DNA of 33,057 bases from an uncultured Burkholderiales bacterium (GTDB lineage Bacteria; Pseudomonadota; Gammaproteobacteria; Burkholderiales; Burkholderiaceae_C): assembly GCA_937873395.1 (NCBI GenBank), contig CALMYH010000122.1:1-33057 (forward strand), given 5' to 3'. Positions 15,312-23,291 of this stretch are shown in pieces. The first letter of the stretch is position 1; every line of letters begins with the position of its first letter. Under the pieces are notes generated by a model. That model worked only from the letters and a program-made list of their open reading frames with translations, had not been told where the DNA came from and ran no database searches. A program made the position numbers and the translations under genes.

Positions 15312-17549
15312 TCAATTGAAAGAACCGGTCTGCGGCAGAACCGGTTGCAGCCATGGGGTTGCAAGCCAACCCCGCTGGCCGTTAACCTCCACCGCTGTCC
15401 AGGCCCCTCGGGGCTCGATGGACAACTGGTTGACGATCTGCCCCTCCGCCAGGAACAGGACTGCAGGTGCATTGATGTCCGGTGTCAGCAGCAAAGGCAG
15501 TCGCTTGGCCACCACCGTGTATTGGCCGCGCAAAGGAAGGTCGTTCAAGGTCAGGTTCCGGGTCGAAGCGGACGGGAAGGCAGCACGCCCCACTGTGCTG
15601 CCCGACGAGATCTGCGTCTGGTGGGGCTGGGTGGACAAAGTGAGCTTGGCCGGCTCGACGAGGTGTCTGGCCACCCATCCGCTGACCTGTCCGGTTTGCA
15701 CGGGCAACCAGTCTGCGGCATGGGATGGGAGGTCTGCGACATCTCGGAGGGTCAGCACCGCGTGCCGCCCAACCTGAAGCAGAGGCTCGGCGGCCTGGCT
15801 CGGGTGGGATCGAACGACCAGGCCATGAACGCGCGAGCGCAGGGTGCTGCCCTGGGGCGGGTCGAACGGGACCGCCTGCCAGTCGGACCGAACCATGCCA
15901 ACCCGATCTTCAGGCAGGGCTTGAACAGATGAGTTCTGGCTGGTCAAGGCTGGGGTCGACACGGGTTGTCGCGCATCCTCCGGCTCAGACGGGCTGGACA
16001 GAGGGCCAGGAACCAACGTGTGCGCGTCGGGCAGGTCAGGCCTTCCGTAGTCCCTGCCGGGCTGCAAAGGGTCTGTGATGTGGGGCGCAGGCCCCAGGCG
16101 TTCCGTCAAACGCTCCTGGTTTCTTTGCACACGACCGGCGACACCGGGTGAAGACGGATCGACGACGGTGGGCGTGACGAACACCACCAGCTCGGTTTCG
16201 CGGTTCTGAAACTTCCTCGACCGGAACAGGGCCCCGAGCACAGGTATGTCGCCCAGACCCGGTACCTTGTCAACATTGACTGAACTCTCTCGCTGAATCA
16301 GGCCGCTGAGCACGATGGTTTCGCCACTGCGCACGTTGAACTCGGTTTCGGTTCTGCGGGTGAGCAGCGCCGGCCCAAAGGGTGTACTGACCGATTGATC
16401 GATGTTGCTGACTTCGGTGGTGATGGACGAACGGACGTTGCCGCTGCCGTCAACCCTGGGCAATATGTCCAGCTTGACGCCGTAATCCTTGAAAGCGACC
16501 TGGGTGCCTTCGCTGGTGACGACAGCGTAGGGAATCTGGCCGCCAACCAGGAAACTCGCCTTGGATCCGTTGCGTGCAGAAAGTTGTGGCTGCGCAAGAA
16601 TCGTGGTCCGTCCCTCCTGCGCCAAGGCACTGAGGGTGGCATTGAGCCCGAGGTTGAGCACGGACAGCACATTCAGACCGCTGGGCAAGACCACCTGACC
16701 GCCTCCGGGAGCCGTGATGGGTGGTGCGTTCTCGCCTCCGGTACCCTGAATGCTGATCTGGTACGGACCTTGGCTGCCTCGCCTGATCGGGGACCAGATG
16801 GCGCCGATGGCAGTGCCGCCGGAGGCATTCCATTTCAGACCCAGTTCCCTCAGCTCAGCGGTCGGGAACTCCACCACCTTGACGTCCAGCATCACCATGG
16901 TTTCGAAACCCAGTGGATTGGTGAAATTGACGATTTGCGGATAACGCTTGCTCAACAGATCGATCCGGGCCAGGTCGGCATCGGACAGGTTGTCACCTTC
17001 GACGATGACTTTGTCCCCGATCACGGCCGCCCGTGCCCGCGGAATCGTGGTCAGGAAGGCCGCGATCTCGCGAGCGAATCGGCCGGTGTCTCCCGGCACG
17101 ATGTTGATCTTGACCCGCTGGTGGCGCCCGTCCTCGTTCCAGACAAACAGGCTGCTGGTGCCCGGGCCATTGGCGAACAGGATGATCTCTTTGCCGTCCA
17201 ACGCTGCGGCATTCAGGATGGCGCCGTTACCAACGGCTATGCGGGCCACGCCGGGCGCCGGGAAGACGCGCGACTCGCCCACAAACATCTCGATCTCAGG
17301 AATCTGTCCCTCATCGGTTGGCTTCTGGATGGGGGCGTACAGGCGGTTGTCTAGGGTGGCAACTGCCCGTGCACGCGTCGGACGCAGTTGCTCCGCGAAT
17401 CCGTTGACAGTCGTTGACCCACCGGTTGCGGACACCGCCTGCTGTGCATGCGCAGGCATCACCAGCAACAACCCAACCGTCGCAGCAGCCAGGGGAGTCC
17501 ATCCGGCGTTGCAGCGCAGCGAGAGGGAAAAGGGCAAAAAATGGCTCAT
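15312..17549 (-). CDS. cpaC: Tad secretin (CpaC/RcpA) with two C-terminal SH3-like domains
   Basis: This encodes a 745-residue outer-membrane secretin, the pore for the Flp pilus. A signal peptide ends at about residue 35 (PAHA-Q). An N-terminal pilus/BON-like region follows, then the secretin domain with VPGLGDIPVLGALFRS near the end of the barrel and ETELVVFVTP. Beyond the barrel are about 250 extra residues: a Pro-rich stretch, a first SH3b-like domain (about 567-636) and a second (about 673-740), each ending in a G(W/Q)..GW(V/L)A-type strand. CpaC proteins usually end soon after the barrel. SH3b domains commonly bind peptidoglycan, so wall anchoring is a likely role. ATG 17549 gives a normal signal peptide. 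A GTG at 17585 overlaps the cpaB stop as GTGA and is an alternative start. Confidence 0.9.
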   Translation of the reverse strand: MSHFLPFSLSLRCNAGWTPLAAATVGLLLVMPAHAQQAVSATGGSTTVNGFAEQLRPTRARAVATLDNRLYAPIQKPTDEGQIPEIEMFVGESRVFPAPGVARIAVGNGAILNAAALDGKEIILFANGPGTSSLFVWNEDGRHQRVKINIVPGDTGRFAREIAAFLTTIPRARAAVIGDKVIVEGDNLSDADLARIDLLSKRYPQIVNFTNPLGFETMVMLDVKVVEFPTAELRELGLKWNASGGTAIGAIWSPIRRGSQGPYQISIQGTGGENAPPITAPGGGQVVLPSGLNVLSVLNLGLNATLSALAQEGRTTILAQPQLSARNGSKASFLVGGQIPYAVVTSEGTQVAFKDYGVKLDILPRVDGSGNVRSSITTEVSNIDQSVSTPFGPALLTRRTETEFNVRSGETIVLSGLIQRESSVNVDKVPGLGDIPVLGALFRSRKFQNRETELVVFVTPTVVDPSSPGVAGRVQRNQERLTERLGPAPHITDPLQPGRDYGRPDLPDAHTLVPGPLSSPSEPEDARQPVSTPALTSQNSSVQALPEDRVGMVRSDWQAVPFDPPQGSTLRSRVHGLVVRSHPSQAAEPLLQVGRHAVLTLRDVADLPSHAADWLPVQTGQVSGWVARHLVEPAKLTLSTQPHQTQISSGSTVGRAAFPSASTRNLTLNDLPLRGQYTVVAKRLPLLLTPDINAPAVLFLAEGQIVNQLSIEPRGAWTAVEVNGQRGWLATPWLQPVLPQTGSFN

Positions 17550-17581
17550 TTTTCTGGTGAAAAGGATCAATGAAACAGCGC

Positions 17582-18598
17582 TCACGGCCGACCGGGAACC
17601 TGACCGGCCTGGATCACGGCCACCGGTTCGGACAAAGACTGCGCAAGAGGCACTGCTTGATTGGCGGCCTCGCGTGCCACCAGGCTGGACAGCAGGGTCG
17701 AAGCCGCCGCCCGTTCGGAGTCACGGGCCTGCTGCTCAAGCGTCTGGGCCTTGGCACGCCCGCCCAGACTCAGACCCTCGGGGGGAATGCGTCCTCCCAT
17801 CCCACCAAACAGCACCGGAACAGATGAAACGGCGGCTTCTGCTGTGGGGGCGGCATGGTGCGGGGCCAGCAACGACGCGAGGTCACCCTGAAAAACCTGC
17901 AAGGGCGTGGTGTCCTGTGGGTTGCGCAGCATGGCCGTCAGCCGGCCCGCCTCCCGGGCGATCACCACGGTCTGGGCTTGCTGAGGATCGGTATCAAGCG
18001 TGACCGTGGAGTACAGCCTGCGCTCGCCGCTTTGGGGATCATCGGCTGAGCGTTGACCGGTGGCCATGACCCTGACACTCTGGAGCAGAGGGACGGTCAG
18101 TTTGCCGCCCTGCCGGTCCACCGTGACCAACATGTCAATCAGGTCGCCAGGCTCGAGCAATCCTGAGATGGAATTGATTTCGTCCACGGCAACCGTGATC
18201 GCACGGCGCCCTGGGTCCACACGAGCCGAAAAGGTGGGAACTTTCTTTCCTTCCATCTGGCTCCACATGAGCATCTCGCCAGCCCTGAGGTTGAAGGCGA
18301 TAGCTTCTCCTTCCACCGAGCCGAATTGCTCCGGGAGCACCGCCCCCGAGTGGGCATAGTCGACCGGAACGGCGCGAACAGCCAGGTTCTCGCTGGAGAG
18401 AAGCTCCCCGCGAACCAGATCGCGCTTGGCCACCACCATGTTGATGGTCTTGCCTTGGGCGCGAGACTCGATGTCTGCCAGGCGGCCCGACAAAAAGCTG
18501 CTGGCGGCGAAGGCTGCCATGCCACCAATGACCAGAGCGACGATCAGCACAAACCAGGTCTTGCCCAGCTTGAACGATTTGAGTGAGACGAGATTCAT
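17582..18598 (-). CDS. cpaB: CpaB/RcpC Flp pilus assembly protein
   Basis: This encodes a 338-residue periplasmic protein anchored by an N-terminal membrane helix (about 12-35). The SAF/AFP-like domain follows (VVAKRDLVRGELL... then the RAITVAVDEI...GLLEPGD motif, with DLIDMLVT), typical of CpaB/RcpC, which supports the secretin. The C-terminal 100 residues are Ala/Gln-rich and lack a recognised domain. The start at 18598 is backed by TTGGGAG just upstream. It lies 30 bases after the mini-pilin and overlaps or abuts the secretin gene, depending on which secretin start is used. Confidence 0.9.
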   Translation of the reverse strand: MNLVSLKSFKLGKTWFVLIVALVIGGMAAFAASSFLSGRLADIESRAQGKTINMVVAKRDLVRGELLSSENLAVRAVPVDYAHSGAVLPEQFGSVEGEAIAFNLRAGEMLMWSQMEGKKVPTFSARVDPGRRAITVAVDEINSISGLLEPGDLIDMLVTVDRQGGKLTVPLLQSVRVMATGQRSADDPQSGERRLYSTVTLDTDPQQAQTVVIAREAGRLTAMLRNPQDTTPLQVFQGDLASLLAPHHAAPTAEAAVSSVPVLFGGMGGRIPPEGLSLGGRAKAQTLEQQARDSERAAASTLLSSLVAREAANQAVPLAQSLSEPVAVIQAGQVPGRP

Positions 18599-18628
18599 GT
18601 TTCTCCCAAGAGCGAAAGAGAAGTGCAT

Positions 18629-18820
18629 TCAGGGCAATGAATAGGCAAAGGCGATTCGGGCATACGCAAGCCTGAAAGCTTCGATCAGTTGCTGCAGGAC
18701 GCTGTTGTTGTCGGACATGCCGATACCCAGTGCGAGGGCAAGAGCGGCGCAAACAATCAGGTACTCCATGGACGACTGACCCGATTCCTCACCTGGGTGG
18801 TGGATGCCCGGTCGGCTCAT
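18629..18820 (-). CDS. Miniature Flp-like class III pilin
   Basis: This encodes a 63-residue protein with a textbook Flp/TadE prepilin site: G14/QSSMEY with Glu at +5 and Tyr at +6, followed by a hydrophobic helix of about 17 residues and a short amphipathic, aromatic-rich tail (FRLAYARIAFAY). The mature peptide would be 49 residues. It differs in sequence from the main Flp pilin at 22769-23038, whose tail is Asn/Thr-rich. It overlaps the upstream gene by ATGA, indicating coupled translation. It is probably a minor pilin or an initiation subunit; the exact role is unknown. Confidence 0.78.
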   Translation of the reverse strand: MSRPGIHHPGEESGQSSMEYLIVCAALALALGIGMSDNNSVLQQLIEAFRLAYARIAFAYSLP

Positions 18821-19590
18821 CGCTTGCTCCTGTTGAGGATGAGCACCACCGTGGATTGACCGTTGGTCTCACGGCCCAGGACCAGGACGGCATCGGTACC
18901 AGGGCCGCTGAACGACAGTCGATGAGGAGCGCCTGTTGTTGACGAAGCGGGAGCCCGCTGCGCATCCGCAGCCACCGCAGCGGCATCTTCATGGAAGCCC
19001 ATATGGCGAAACTCACGCCGAAAGTGCTGGGCGTTGTAGGCCGCGCTGTGGCCATTGGTCGCGACCAGATGCAGAGACTCATGGGTGGGTGTGCTGTCGG
19101 TCATGTGGCTGAGCACGCGGGACGACAGAGGAAGGCGGGCCGCCCAGCCGCCCAACCCATCGTCGGCCTGGCCTGGACGCATCGTCTGACGGTTCAAGTC
19201 CATGATGGAGACCACCACTTTGGTGGTGGATCCGGACAGTCCGCTCAACACGGGTTCAAACTCGACGCTGACGAAATACTCACCCTGCCGTTGCCCGATC
19301 ACGGTCTTGTGGCCGACGCGGTTCTCGACCCATTGCCCTCCAAGCGTCCGCCTGTACCAGCCATTGAGTTCCGAGACCGGACGATCGGACAGGTAGCCCT
19401 TGATTTTCAACGGCACACCGTTGAGCTTGATGCGCTGGCCTACCTCAAAGGAATCCAGGTGACGGGGGGACGGTAGCCGAGGCCAATCTCCAGTCTGTGC
19501 AACGGCCCCAGTCCACGCCAGCAGACCAGCAACGATGGTGGGTGCAATCACGCACGAGCGACGCAGAAAGGGCCATGACGCAAGTATCAC
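18817..19590 (-). CDS. Unknown exported protein in the Tad operon
   Basis: I do not recognise this gene. From the GTG at 19590 it encodes 257 residues. The first 33 or so look like a signal peptide (two Arg, then a hydrophobic run ending WTGAVA-QTG). The mature part is rich in beta-type sequence, with a WYRRTLGGQW segment and a VSVEFEP...VVVSIMDL stretch. The C-terminal third carries ESLHLVATNGHSAAYN and AQHFRREFRHMGF. No cysteine-rich or membrane segment follows. It sits between a TadE-like gene and the mini-pilin, and overlaps the latter by ATGA, so it is very likely a pilus accessory factor. The start is uncertain: the frame is open to 19713, where it would overlap the TadE-like gene, and TTG 19593 or GTG 19551 are alternatives. 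Confidence 0.65.
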   Translation of the reverse strand: MILASWPFLRRSCVIAPTIVAGLLAWTGAVAQTGDWPRLPSPRHLDSFEVGQRIKLNGVPLKIKGYLSDRPVSELNGWYRRTLGGQWVENRVGHKTVIGQRQGEYFVSVEFEPVLSGLSGSTTKVVVSIMDLNRQTMRPGQADDGLGGWAARLPLSSRVLSHMTDSTPTHESLHLVATNGHSAAYNAQHFRREFRHMGFHEDAAAVAADAQRAPASSTTGAPHRLSFSGPGTDAVLVLGRETNGQSTVVLILNRSKR

Positions 19591-19609
19591 CAAGGCAGAC
19601 TCCCGGTGT

Positions 19610-20404
19610 TCAAGGCCCGCGCGCGCGAAGGCGATCGGCTGGCACCACGTCGTCCCAGCGCTGCAACTCGCCGATACGTGGGGGCCGAACGCTGTCGAGC
19701 TCAAAGACCACAACCGGCAAGCTGAGCACGGGGCCGACCTGGCTCAGCACGGCTCCGGCGGGGTTGCCTCGGCTCACCCGCGAGCGCACTACCGCCAGGT
19801 TTCGTCCGTTCCATCCGTCGACCAGGACCGTGGTGGATCGGTCGACACGAAGATCAAGCTGATCGAACGGTTCGTAACTTCGGATACCCGCCGGCAGATT
19901 GGCCAACGGCACGCTCACCGCCCCTCGGAACAATGGCCGGTCTGGCAACCCGAAAGCAGGGGCCAGCGTTGAGAGAATCGCACTGCCTGAAGGGCCAGCC
20001 GGAGCCACACTGACTTCCACAGCGTTGATGTCGCTGATCAGTGAGTTGCCAGCGGGGTCGCGCCAGAAGAGATTCTGGTGAGCCAAAAAACTGCCCGCGG
20101 CGTCGTTGCTGCGGATGGGGGCGTCAATGTTGCTGAAAAAGCGGCGGCGAACCTCTTGCGCGAGCACTGCCGGATCTTTGGTTCCGTTGGTGGACGGATT
20201 GTTGATGGTGGCGTCAAAGGCGGCATAGCGGCTGGCCATCTGGGCAGCGTGGCTGATGTCCTGGTATTTGGCGATCAGTGGAATCAGCAGGAACAGGGGC
20301 ACGATGGCCAGAGCGGCCACCAGGAATTCGGTCAGTGCCTGTCCGGCCTGGCTTCGACCCGCTTCCCTTCGGTGTCGCGAGTGAACGCGAACAGGAATAG
20401 TCAT
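19610..20404 (-). CDS. TadE-like pseudopilin
   Basis: This encodes a 264-residue minor pilin or pseudopilin of the TadE/TadF type. After a basic leader, the processing site is G21/QALTEF with Glu at +5 and an aromatic residue at +6, followed by a hydrophobic helix to about residue 45. The remaining 215 residues are periplasmic, with an AQMASRYAAFDAT element right after the helix, as is common in TadE/G proteins. It starts as ATGA overlapping the stop of the unknown secreted protein upstream. It is inferred to act in assembly or priming of the Flp fibre. Confidence 0.82.
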   Translation of the reverse strand: MTIPVRVHSRHRREAGRSQAGQALTEFLVAALAIVPLFLLIPLIAKYQDISHAAQMASRYAAFDATINNPSTNGTKDPAVLAQEVRRRFFSNIDAPIRSNDAAGSFLAHQNLFWRDPAGNSLISDINAVEVSVAPAGPSGSAILSTLAPAFGLPDRPLFRGAVSVPLANLPAGIRSYEPFDQLDLRVDRSTTVLVDGWNGRNLAVVRSRVSRGNPAGAVLSQVGPVLSLPVVVFELDSVRPPRIGELQRWDDVVPADRLRARGP

Positions 20405-21195
20405 CGCGTTCCCCGATCTCTGCCGCCAGGGCTGGTGATGCTGAAGCCCTGGGTCCGCGCCAGGTCAAGTATGTCGCTGCCCACGGTGATATTGCGACGC
20501 ACCTCGACCGCACGGACTTCATCCATTACTTCGTTGCTCGAAACATCGGTGCTGCGCTCGGCCAACAAGAGACCTCGCATGCTGGGGCCTCCGATGTACA
20601 GGTAGGAGCGCCACATCTCAGACGCTGGCCTGGCCTCTACACACCGCTGAACGAGGATGCCGTGAATATCGACAAGCTTGTTCTCGCAACCCAGTTCGCC
20701 ATCCACACCAAGATGCTCGTAATTCACGCGCAGCGCCGGCTCAGGCAATACGGGCCCACGGGAATCGCCGCAAACACCAAAGGCTTCCCTGCGCCTCAGA
20801 TCGAGCGTGCACACGCCGCGCGGCGAGTGAACTTTCAGTTCAGCCAGGGATGTGGGAGACCACTCAAGCGCGCAAGCAGCGTTGTAGCCCAACCGGGCTG
20901 TAAATCTGTAATCGATGAGGTGGGTCGGGGTGTAGTAACGTTCGACAGTTGTACGGGTCAAGAGTGTGCCCTCCGGGGGGAGAGGGTCAGCGCGCAATCC
21001 CAGCTCAGCACATAGCCGCTGGTTTAAAAGCAATGTGGGTCTGTTGACGTTCGGGCTCCCGCCTTCGAGCCGAACGTAATGCGCCTGAATCGGCTGACCA
21101 CCAACGTTTGCAAATGGAAAGCGCTGTACCGGCGCTTGTGCCTGCGCCTGCATGAGGCAAAGAAGACCAAGACATGGTGCCGCCAGTGATTTCAT
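20401..21195 (-). CDS. Unknown secreted cysteine-rich protein in the Tad operon
   Basis: I do not recognise this gene. It encodes 264 residues with a signal peptide (MKSLAAPCLGLLCLMQAQAQA, cleaved near residue 21). The mature part contains six cysteines spread over LCAELG, ACALEW, VCTLDL, VCGDS, LGCEN and QRCVE, which suggests disulfide bonds in the periplasm or outside. The sequence is predicted mostly beta with no membrane helix. An AAGAAGG ribosome binding site precedes the start, and its stop overlaps the next gene by ATGA. Position between TadG-like and TadE-like genes points to a pilus accessory or minor tip role; that is inference only. Confidence 0.68.
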   Translation of the reverse strand: MKSLAAPCLGLLCLMQAQAQAPVQRFPFANVGGQPIQAHYVRLEGGSPNVNRPTLLLNQRLCAELGLRADPLPPEGTLLTRTTVERYYTPTHLIDYRFTARLGYNAACALEWSPTSLAELKVHSPRGVCTLDLRRREAFGVCGDSRGPVLPEPALRVNYEHLGVDGELGCENKLVDIHGILVQRCVEARPASEMWRSYLYIGGPSMRGLLLAERSTDVSSNEVMDEVRAVEVRRNITVGSDILDLARTQGFSITSPGGRDRGTR

Positions 21196-21208
21196 GTGCT
21201 TTGCCTTC

Positions 21209-22738
21209 TTAGGGAGTCACACCTTGCCGCAACCATTCGCCTGCGGTGTTTGAGGGCGCCAGGCGTACCTGCCAATAGGGATTGAACAGACTGCCCAGTT
21301 CACGCGGTCGCCCCGAACGAGCGCCAAAAATGTTGTCTTGCTGTTGTGCGCGCGGGCGGCTTGAATCCAGTGGACGATCAAAGAAGACCTCTGATGCGGA
21401 CACCGCTGTCATCTGGCCGCCGGCGGCCTCGGTCTGGTAGGCACCTATTCGAGACTGCGGATCAGACCGGATCTGGCCAGTGGTGCCATCGGTGGTGCGC
21501 AAATCGGTGCGAGAGCGCGTGATCCGCACGCCGTGCAACAGACGGGGCTCTTCAGCGCGCCGGTCTTGCAGCCAGACCTGATTCAGATCGAAGTAATCGG
21601 GCAATCCGCGGTAGTTCATACCGTCACCGGAAGATGTGTTCACAGCGCGGGCATGAGCACGCGGGTTGTCATTGCGAGACCGCCCGAATGACTCGGCGCC
21701 TGGTCTCTGGTCTTGCTGAAAGGCCTGTTCACCACCCATGCCGGTTGCGGCTTCGCTCCTGCGGCAGTTCCACGGCCTCTTGCCGCGGTAGTTGGCGTGG
21801 TATGACTGCGTGTCCACTGCCTGCCATTCGTCAAACCCCAGCAGCACGGTGCCCCCGCGCCGTCGGACCTCGTTGTGTCGCCAGTTGAAAGGCAAGCAGC
21901 TGGGCTCTGGCAGCAAAGAGCGCGATGTCCAACGCCGTTCCCGCACAAAGGGATCCGTGTTGGCGGCCTCGATGGTCACTTCTCTGAAGCGGGTTCGCTC
22001 TCCCGATTCGTAAAGACGAACAAAAGGGGTGGTGCCTCCGCCCCTTCCGTTCGACATGCGGGACCAGTCATCAGGTAACGAGGGAGAGAGCAGGTCGACC
22101 GAAACATGTCCATCTGCCGTGTAGTTGGCGTCGGCTACCTGGGACATGACCAGATGTCGATCGATGACCAAGCCTCTGTTGACGGTGTGTTGTGCAGCCT
22201 GGATGATCGTTTTCTGTGCCTCGATCGCCTGGATCAGAACAGGTACCGTGCTCTGCATCATGCGGTTGGCGACCTGCACGCCACCGGAGGTGTGTGCCCA
22301 ATACAGGGCTGCACAGCCCACAAGGTAGTCAGGGCCATATTTAAGCTGACTGGCAGCCGCCGCCCAATAGTTCCCGTTGGCAGCCTGGACACATTCGTTG
22401 TGAACCTCGGGCAGGTTATCGCCCCAAGATTCAAGGTACGCGGTCCATGAGGACAGGCTGACGAGCTGGGCAACCAGCACCTCGTTGGCCATCAGTGCCC
22501 GATTGGAGTAGGCCATGAAGTTCAGGCCCCGGGCGTGCACCACGCCGGCGCTGTAGGCAACCGCATCGGCCGTGCTGACCAGCTTGGTCTTCTCTCGGCT
22601 GAGCTGGCCGACGTTGAAGAAAAAGAACAGCGCAGCCAAGCCGGCCAAGAGCACAAACAGCCCCAGGATCAAAGCCTGGCCGCGCTGGTGGCCCTTGACC
22701 GATGCGACACCGGAGGATCGCCTTGGGGCTCGCATCAT
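21209..22738 (-). CDS. TadG-like pilus protein
   Basis: This encodes a 509-residue protein with a TadE/G-type N-terminus: basic leader, RGQALILGLFVLL helix (about 19-45), then the TadG-typical DAVAYSAGVVHARGLNFMAYSNRALMANE region, followed by a long periplasmic domain. Unlike the pseudopilins of this locus, the residue at +5 from the Gly is Leu rather than Glu, so it may stay an uncleaved, membrane-anchored protein. The C-terminal half is rich in charged and polar residues and has no von Willebrand A motif that I can see. It follows flp by 30 bases, so it is co-transcribed. The family call (TadG-like, N-terminal domain) is good; the C-terminal part is unknown. Confidence 0.78.
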   Translation of the reverse strand: MMRAPRRSSGVASVKGHQRGQALILGLFVLLAGLAALFFFFNVGQLSREKTKLVSTADAVAYSAGVVHARGLNFMAYSNRALMANEVLVAQLVSLSSWTAYLESWGDNLPEVHNECVQAANGNYWAAAASQLKYGPDYLVGCAALYWAHTSGGVQVANRMMQSTVPVLIQAIEAQKTIIQAAQHTVNRGLVIDRHLVMSQVADANYTADGHVSVDLLSPSLPDDWSRMSNGRGGGTTPFVRLYESGERTRFREVTIEAANTDPFVRERRWTSRSLLPEPSCLPFNWRHNEVRRRGGTVLLGFDEWQAVDTQSYHANYRGKRPWNCRRSEAATGMGGEQAFQQDQRPGAESFGRSRNDNPRAHARAVNTSSGDGMNYRGLPDYFDLNQVWLQDRRAEEPRLLHGVRITRSRTDLRTTDGTTGQIRSDPQSRIGAYQTEAAGGQMTAVSASEVFFDRPLDSSRPRAQQQDNIFGARSGRPRELGSLFNPYWQVRLAPSNTAGEWLRQGVTP

Positions 22739-22768
22739 TCGACCAACTCGTAGCGTTGGGATCCGCGA

Positions 22769-23038
22769 TCAGCGGCCAGCGTTGTTGGTGTTGTAGGTGG
22801 CCAAGCCCCTGTTCGTATTCCCTTCGGTCGAGGCGTTGTTGGCAGCGGTCTGCGAGTTGGTGATTTGTGTGGCCGCGTTTTGACCCGAAACTTCCGCAGC
22901 GATACCCGCGGTTTGGTTGCGGATGGTCTGACCAAAAAACTGGTAGGTACCGATCGCCGCCACGGCAATCAGCGCGACGATGATGATGTACTCGGTCATG
23001 CCTTGACCACGCTGCAGGCGACGTTGTGACGGATTCAT
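22769..23038 (-). CDS. flp: Flp-type major pilin
   Basis: This encodes an 89-residue prepilin. The leader MNPSQRRLQRG is followed by QGMTEYIIIVALIAVAAIG: cleavage after Gly11, Glu at +5, Tyr at +6, then the hydrophobic helix of Flp pilins. The mature protein is about 78 residues and ends in an Asn/Thr/Ala-rich tail likely exposed on the fibre. The ATG at 23038 was chosen for its AGGAG site seven to eight bases upstream; the frame is open to 23092. It is the first gene of the Tad locus, as usual for the most abundant subunit, with a promoter-like region upstream. Confidence 0.93.
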   Translation of the reverse strand: MNPSQRRLQRGQGMTEYIIIVALIAVAAIGTYQFFGQTIRNQTAGIAAEVSGQNAATQITNSQTAANNASTEGNTNRGLATYNTNNAGR

Positions 23039-23043
23039 GTGGA

Positions 23044-23048
23044 CTCCT
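23044..23048 (-). promoter_or_regulatory. flp: Ribosome binding site of flp
   Basis: AGGAG on the minus strand, six bases before the flp ATG at 23038, fixes the start and shows the pilin is well translated. It is among the best sites in the Tad operon. Confidence 0.75.
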
Positions 23049-23090
23049 GATGAATGTTGAACTGACAGGCACGAGGAGTGAGCATCCGCC

Positions 23091-23106
23091 AAGCGTATTA
23101 ACGCTT
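23091..23106. promoter_or_regulatory. Inverted repeat in the flp leader
   Basis: AAGCGT-ATTA-ACGCTT forms perfect 6-bp arms around four bases. It lies between the candidate flp promoter and the flp ribosome binding site and could be an operator or an mRNA hairpin in the leader. No protein is known to bind this sequence as far as I can tell. Confidence 0.35.
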
Positions 23107-23134
23107 TCGAATCATGCTTTTCCTCCCCGAGAGA

Positions 23135-23163
23135 ACTATAGCAACGACTTCTTTCTCAGAAAA
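23135..23163 (-). promoter_or_regulatory. Candidate promoter of the flp-tad operon
   Basis: On the minus strand, TATAGT (23140-23135) fits a -10 box. TTTTCT (23163-23158) lies 17 bp upstream as a weak -35 box. The predicted start of transcription would leave a leader of about 90 bases before flp. The intergenic stretch is notably AT-richer than its surroundings, as expected of a promoter region. It is a prediction by eye. Confidence 0.4.
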
Positions 23164-23291
23164 CACACTCTTCCCTCATTTGTGGGATGCGCCAACGACG
23201 GCATCAACGGATGACTTGGCCGGTTGGCCTATAAGCCCAGCCAAACCCTGTGACAGGCCTTCTCCACAAGACCGCATCCTTGCGCGACGTC

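Noticed and set aside
23216-23235. TTGGCC...TATAAG as a promoter for the Lnt-like gene
   Set aside because: The spacing is only eight bases, far too short for a sigma-70 promoter.
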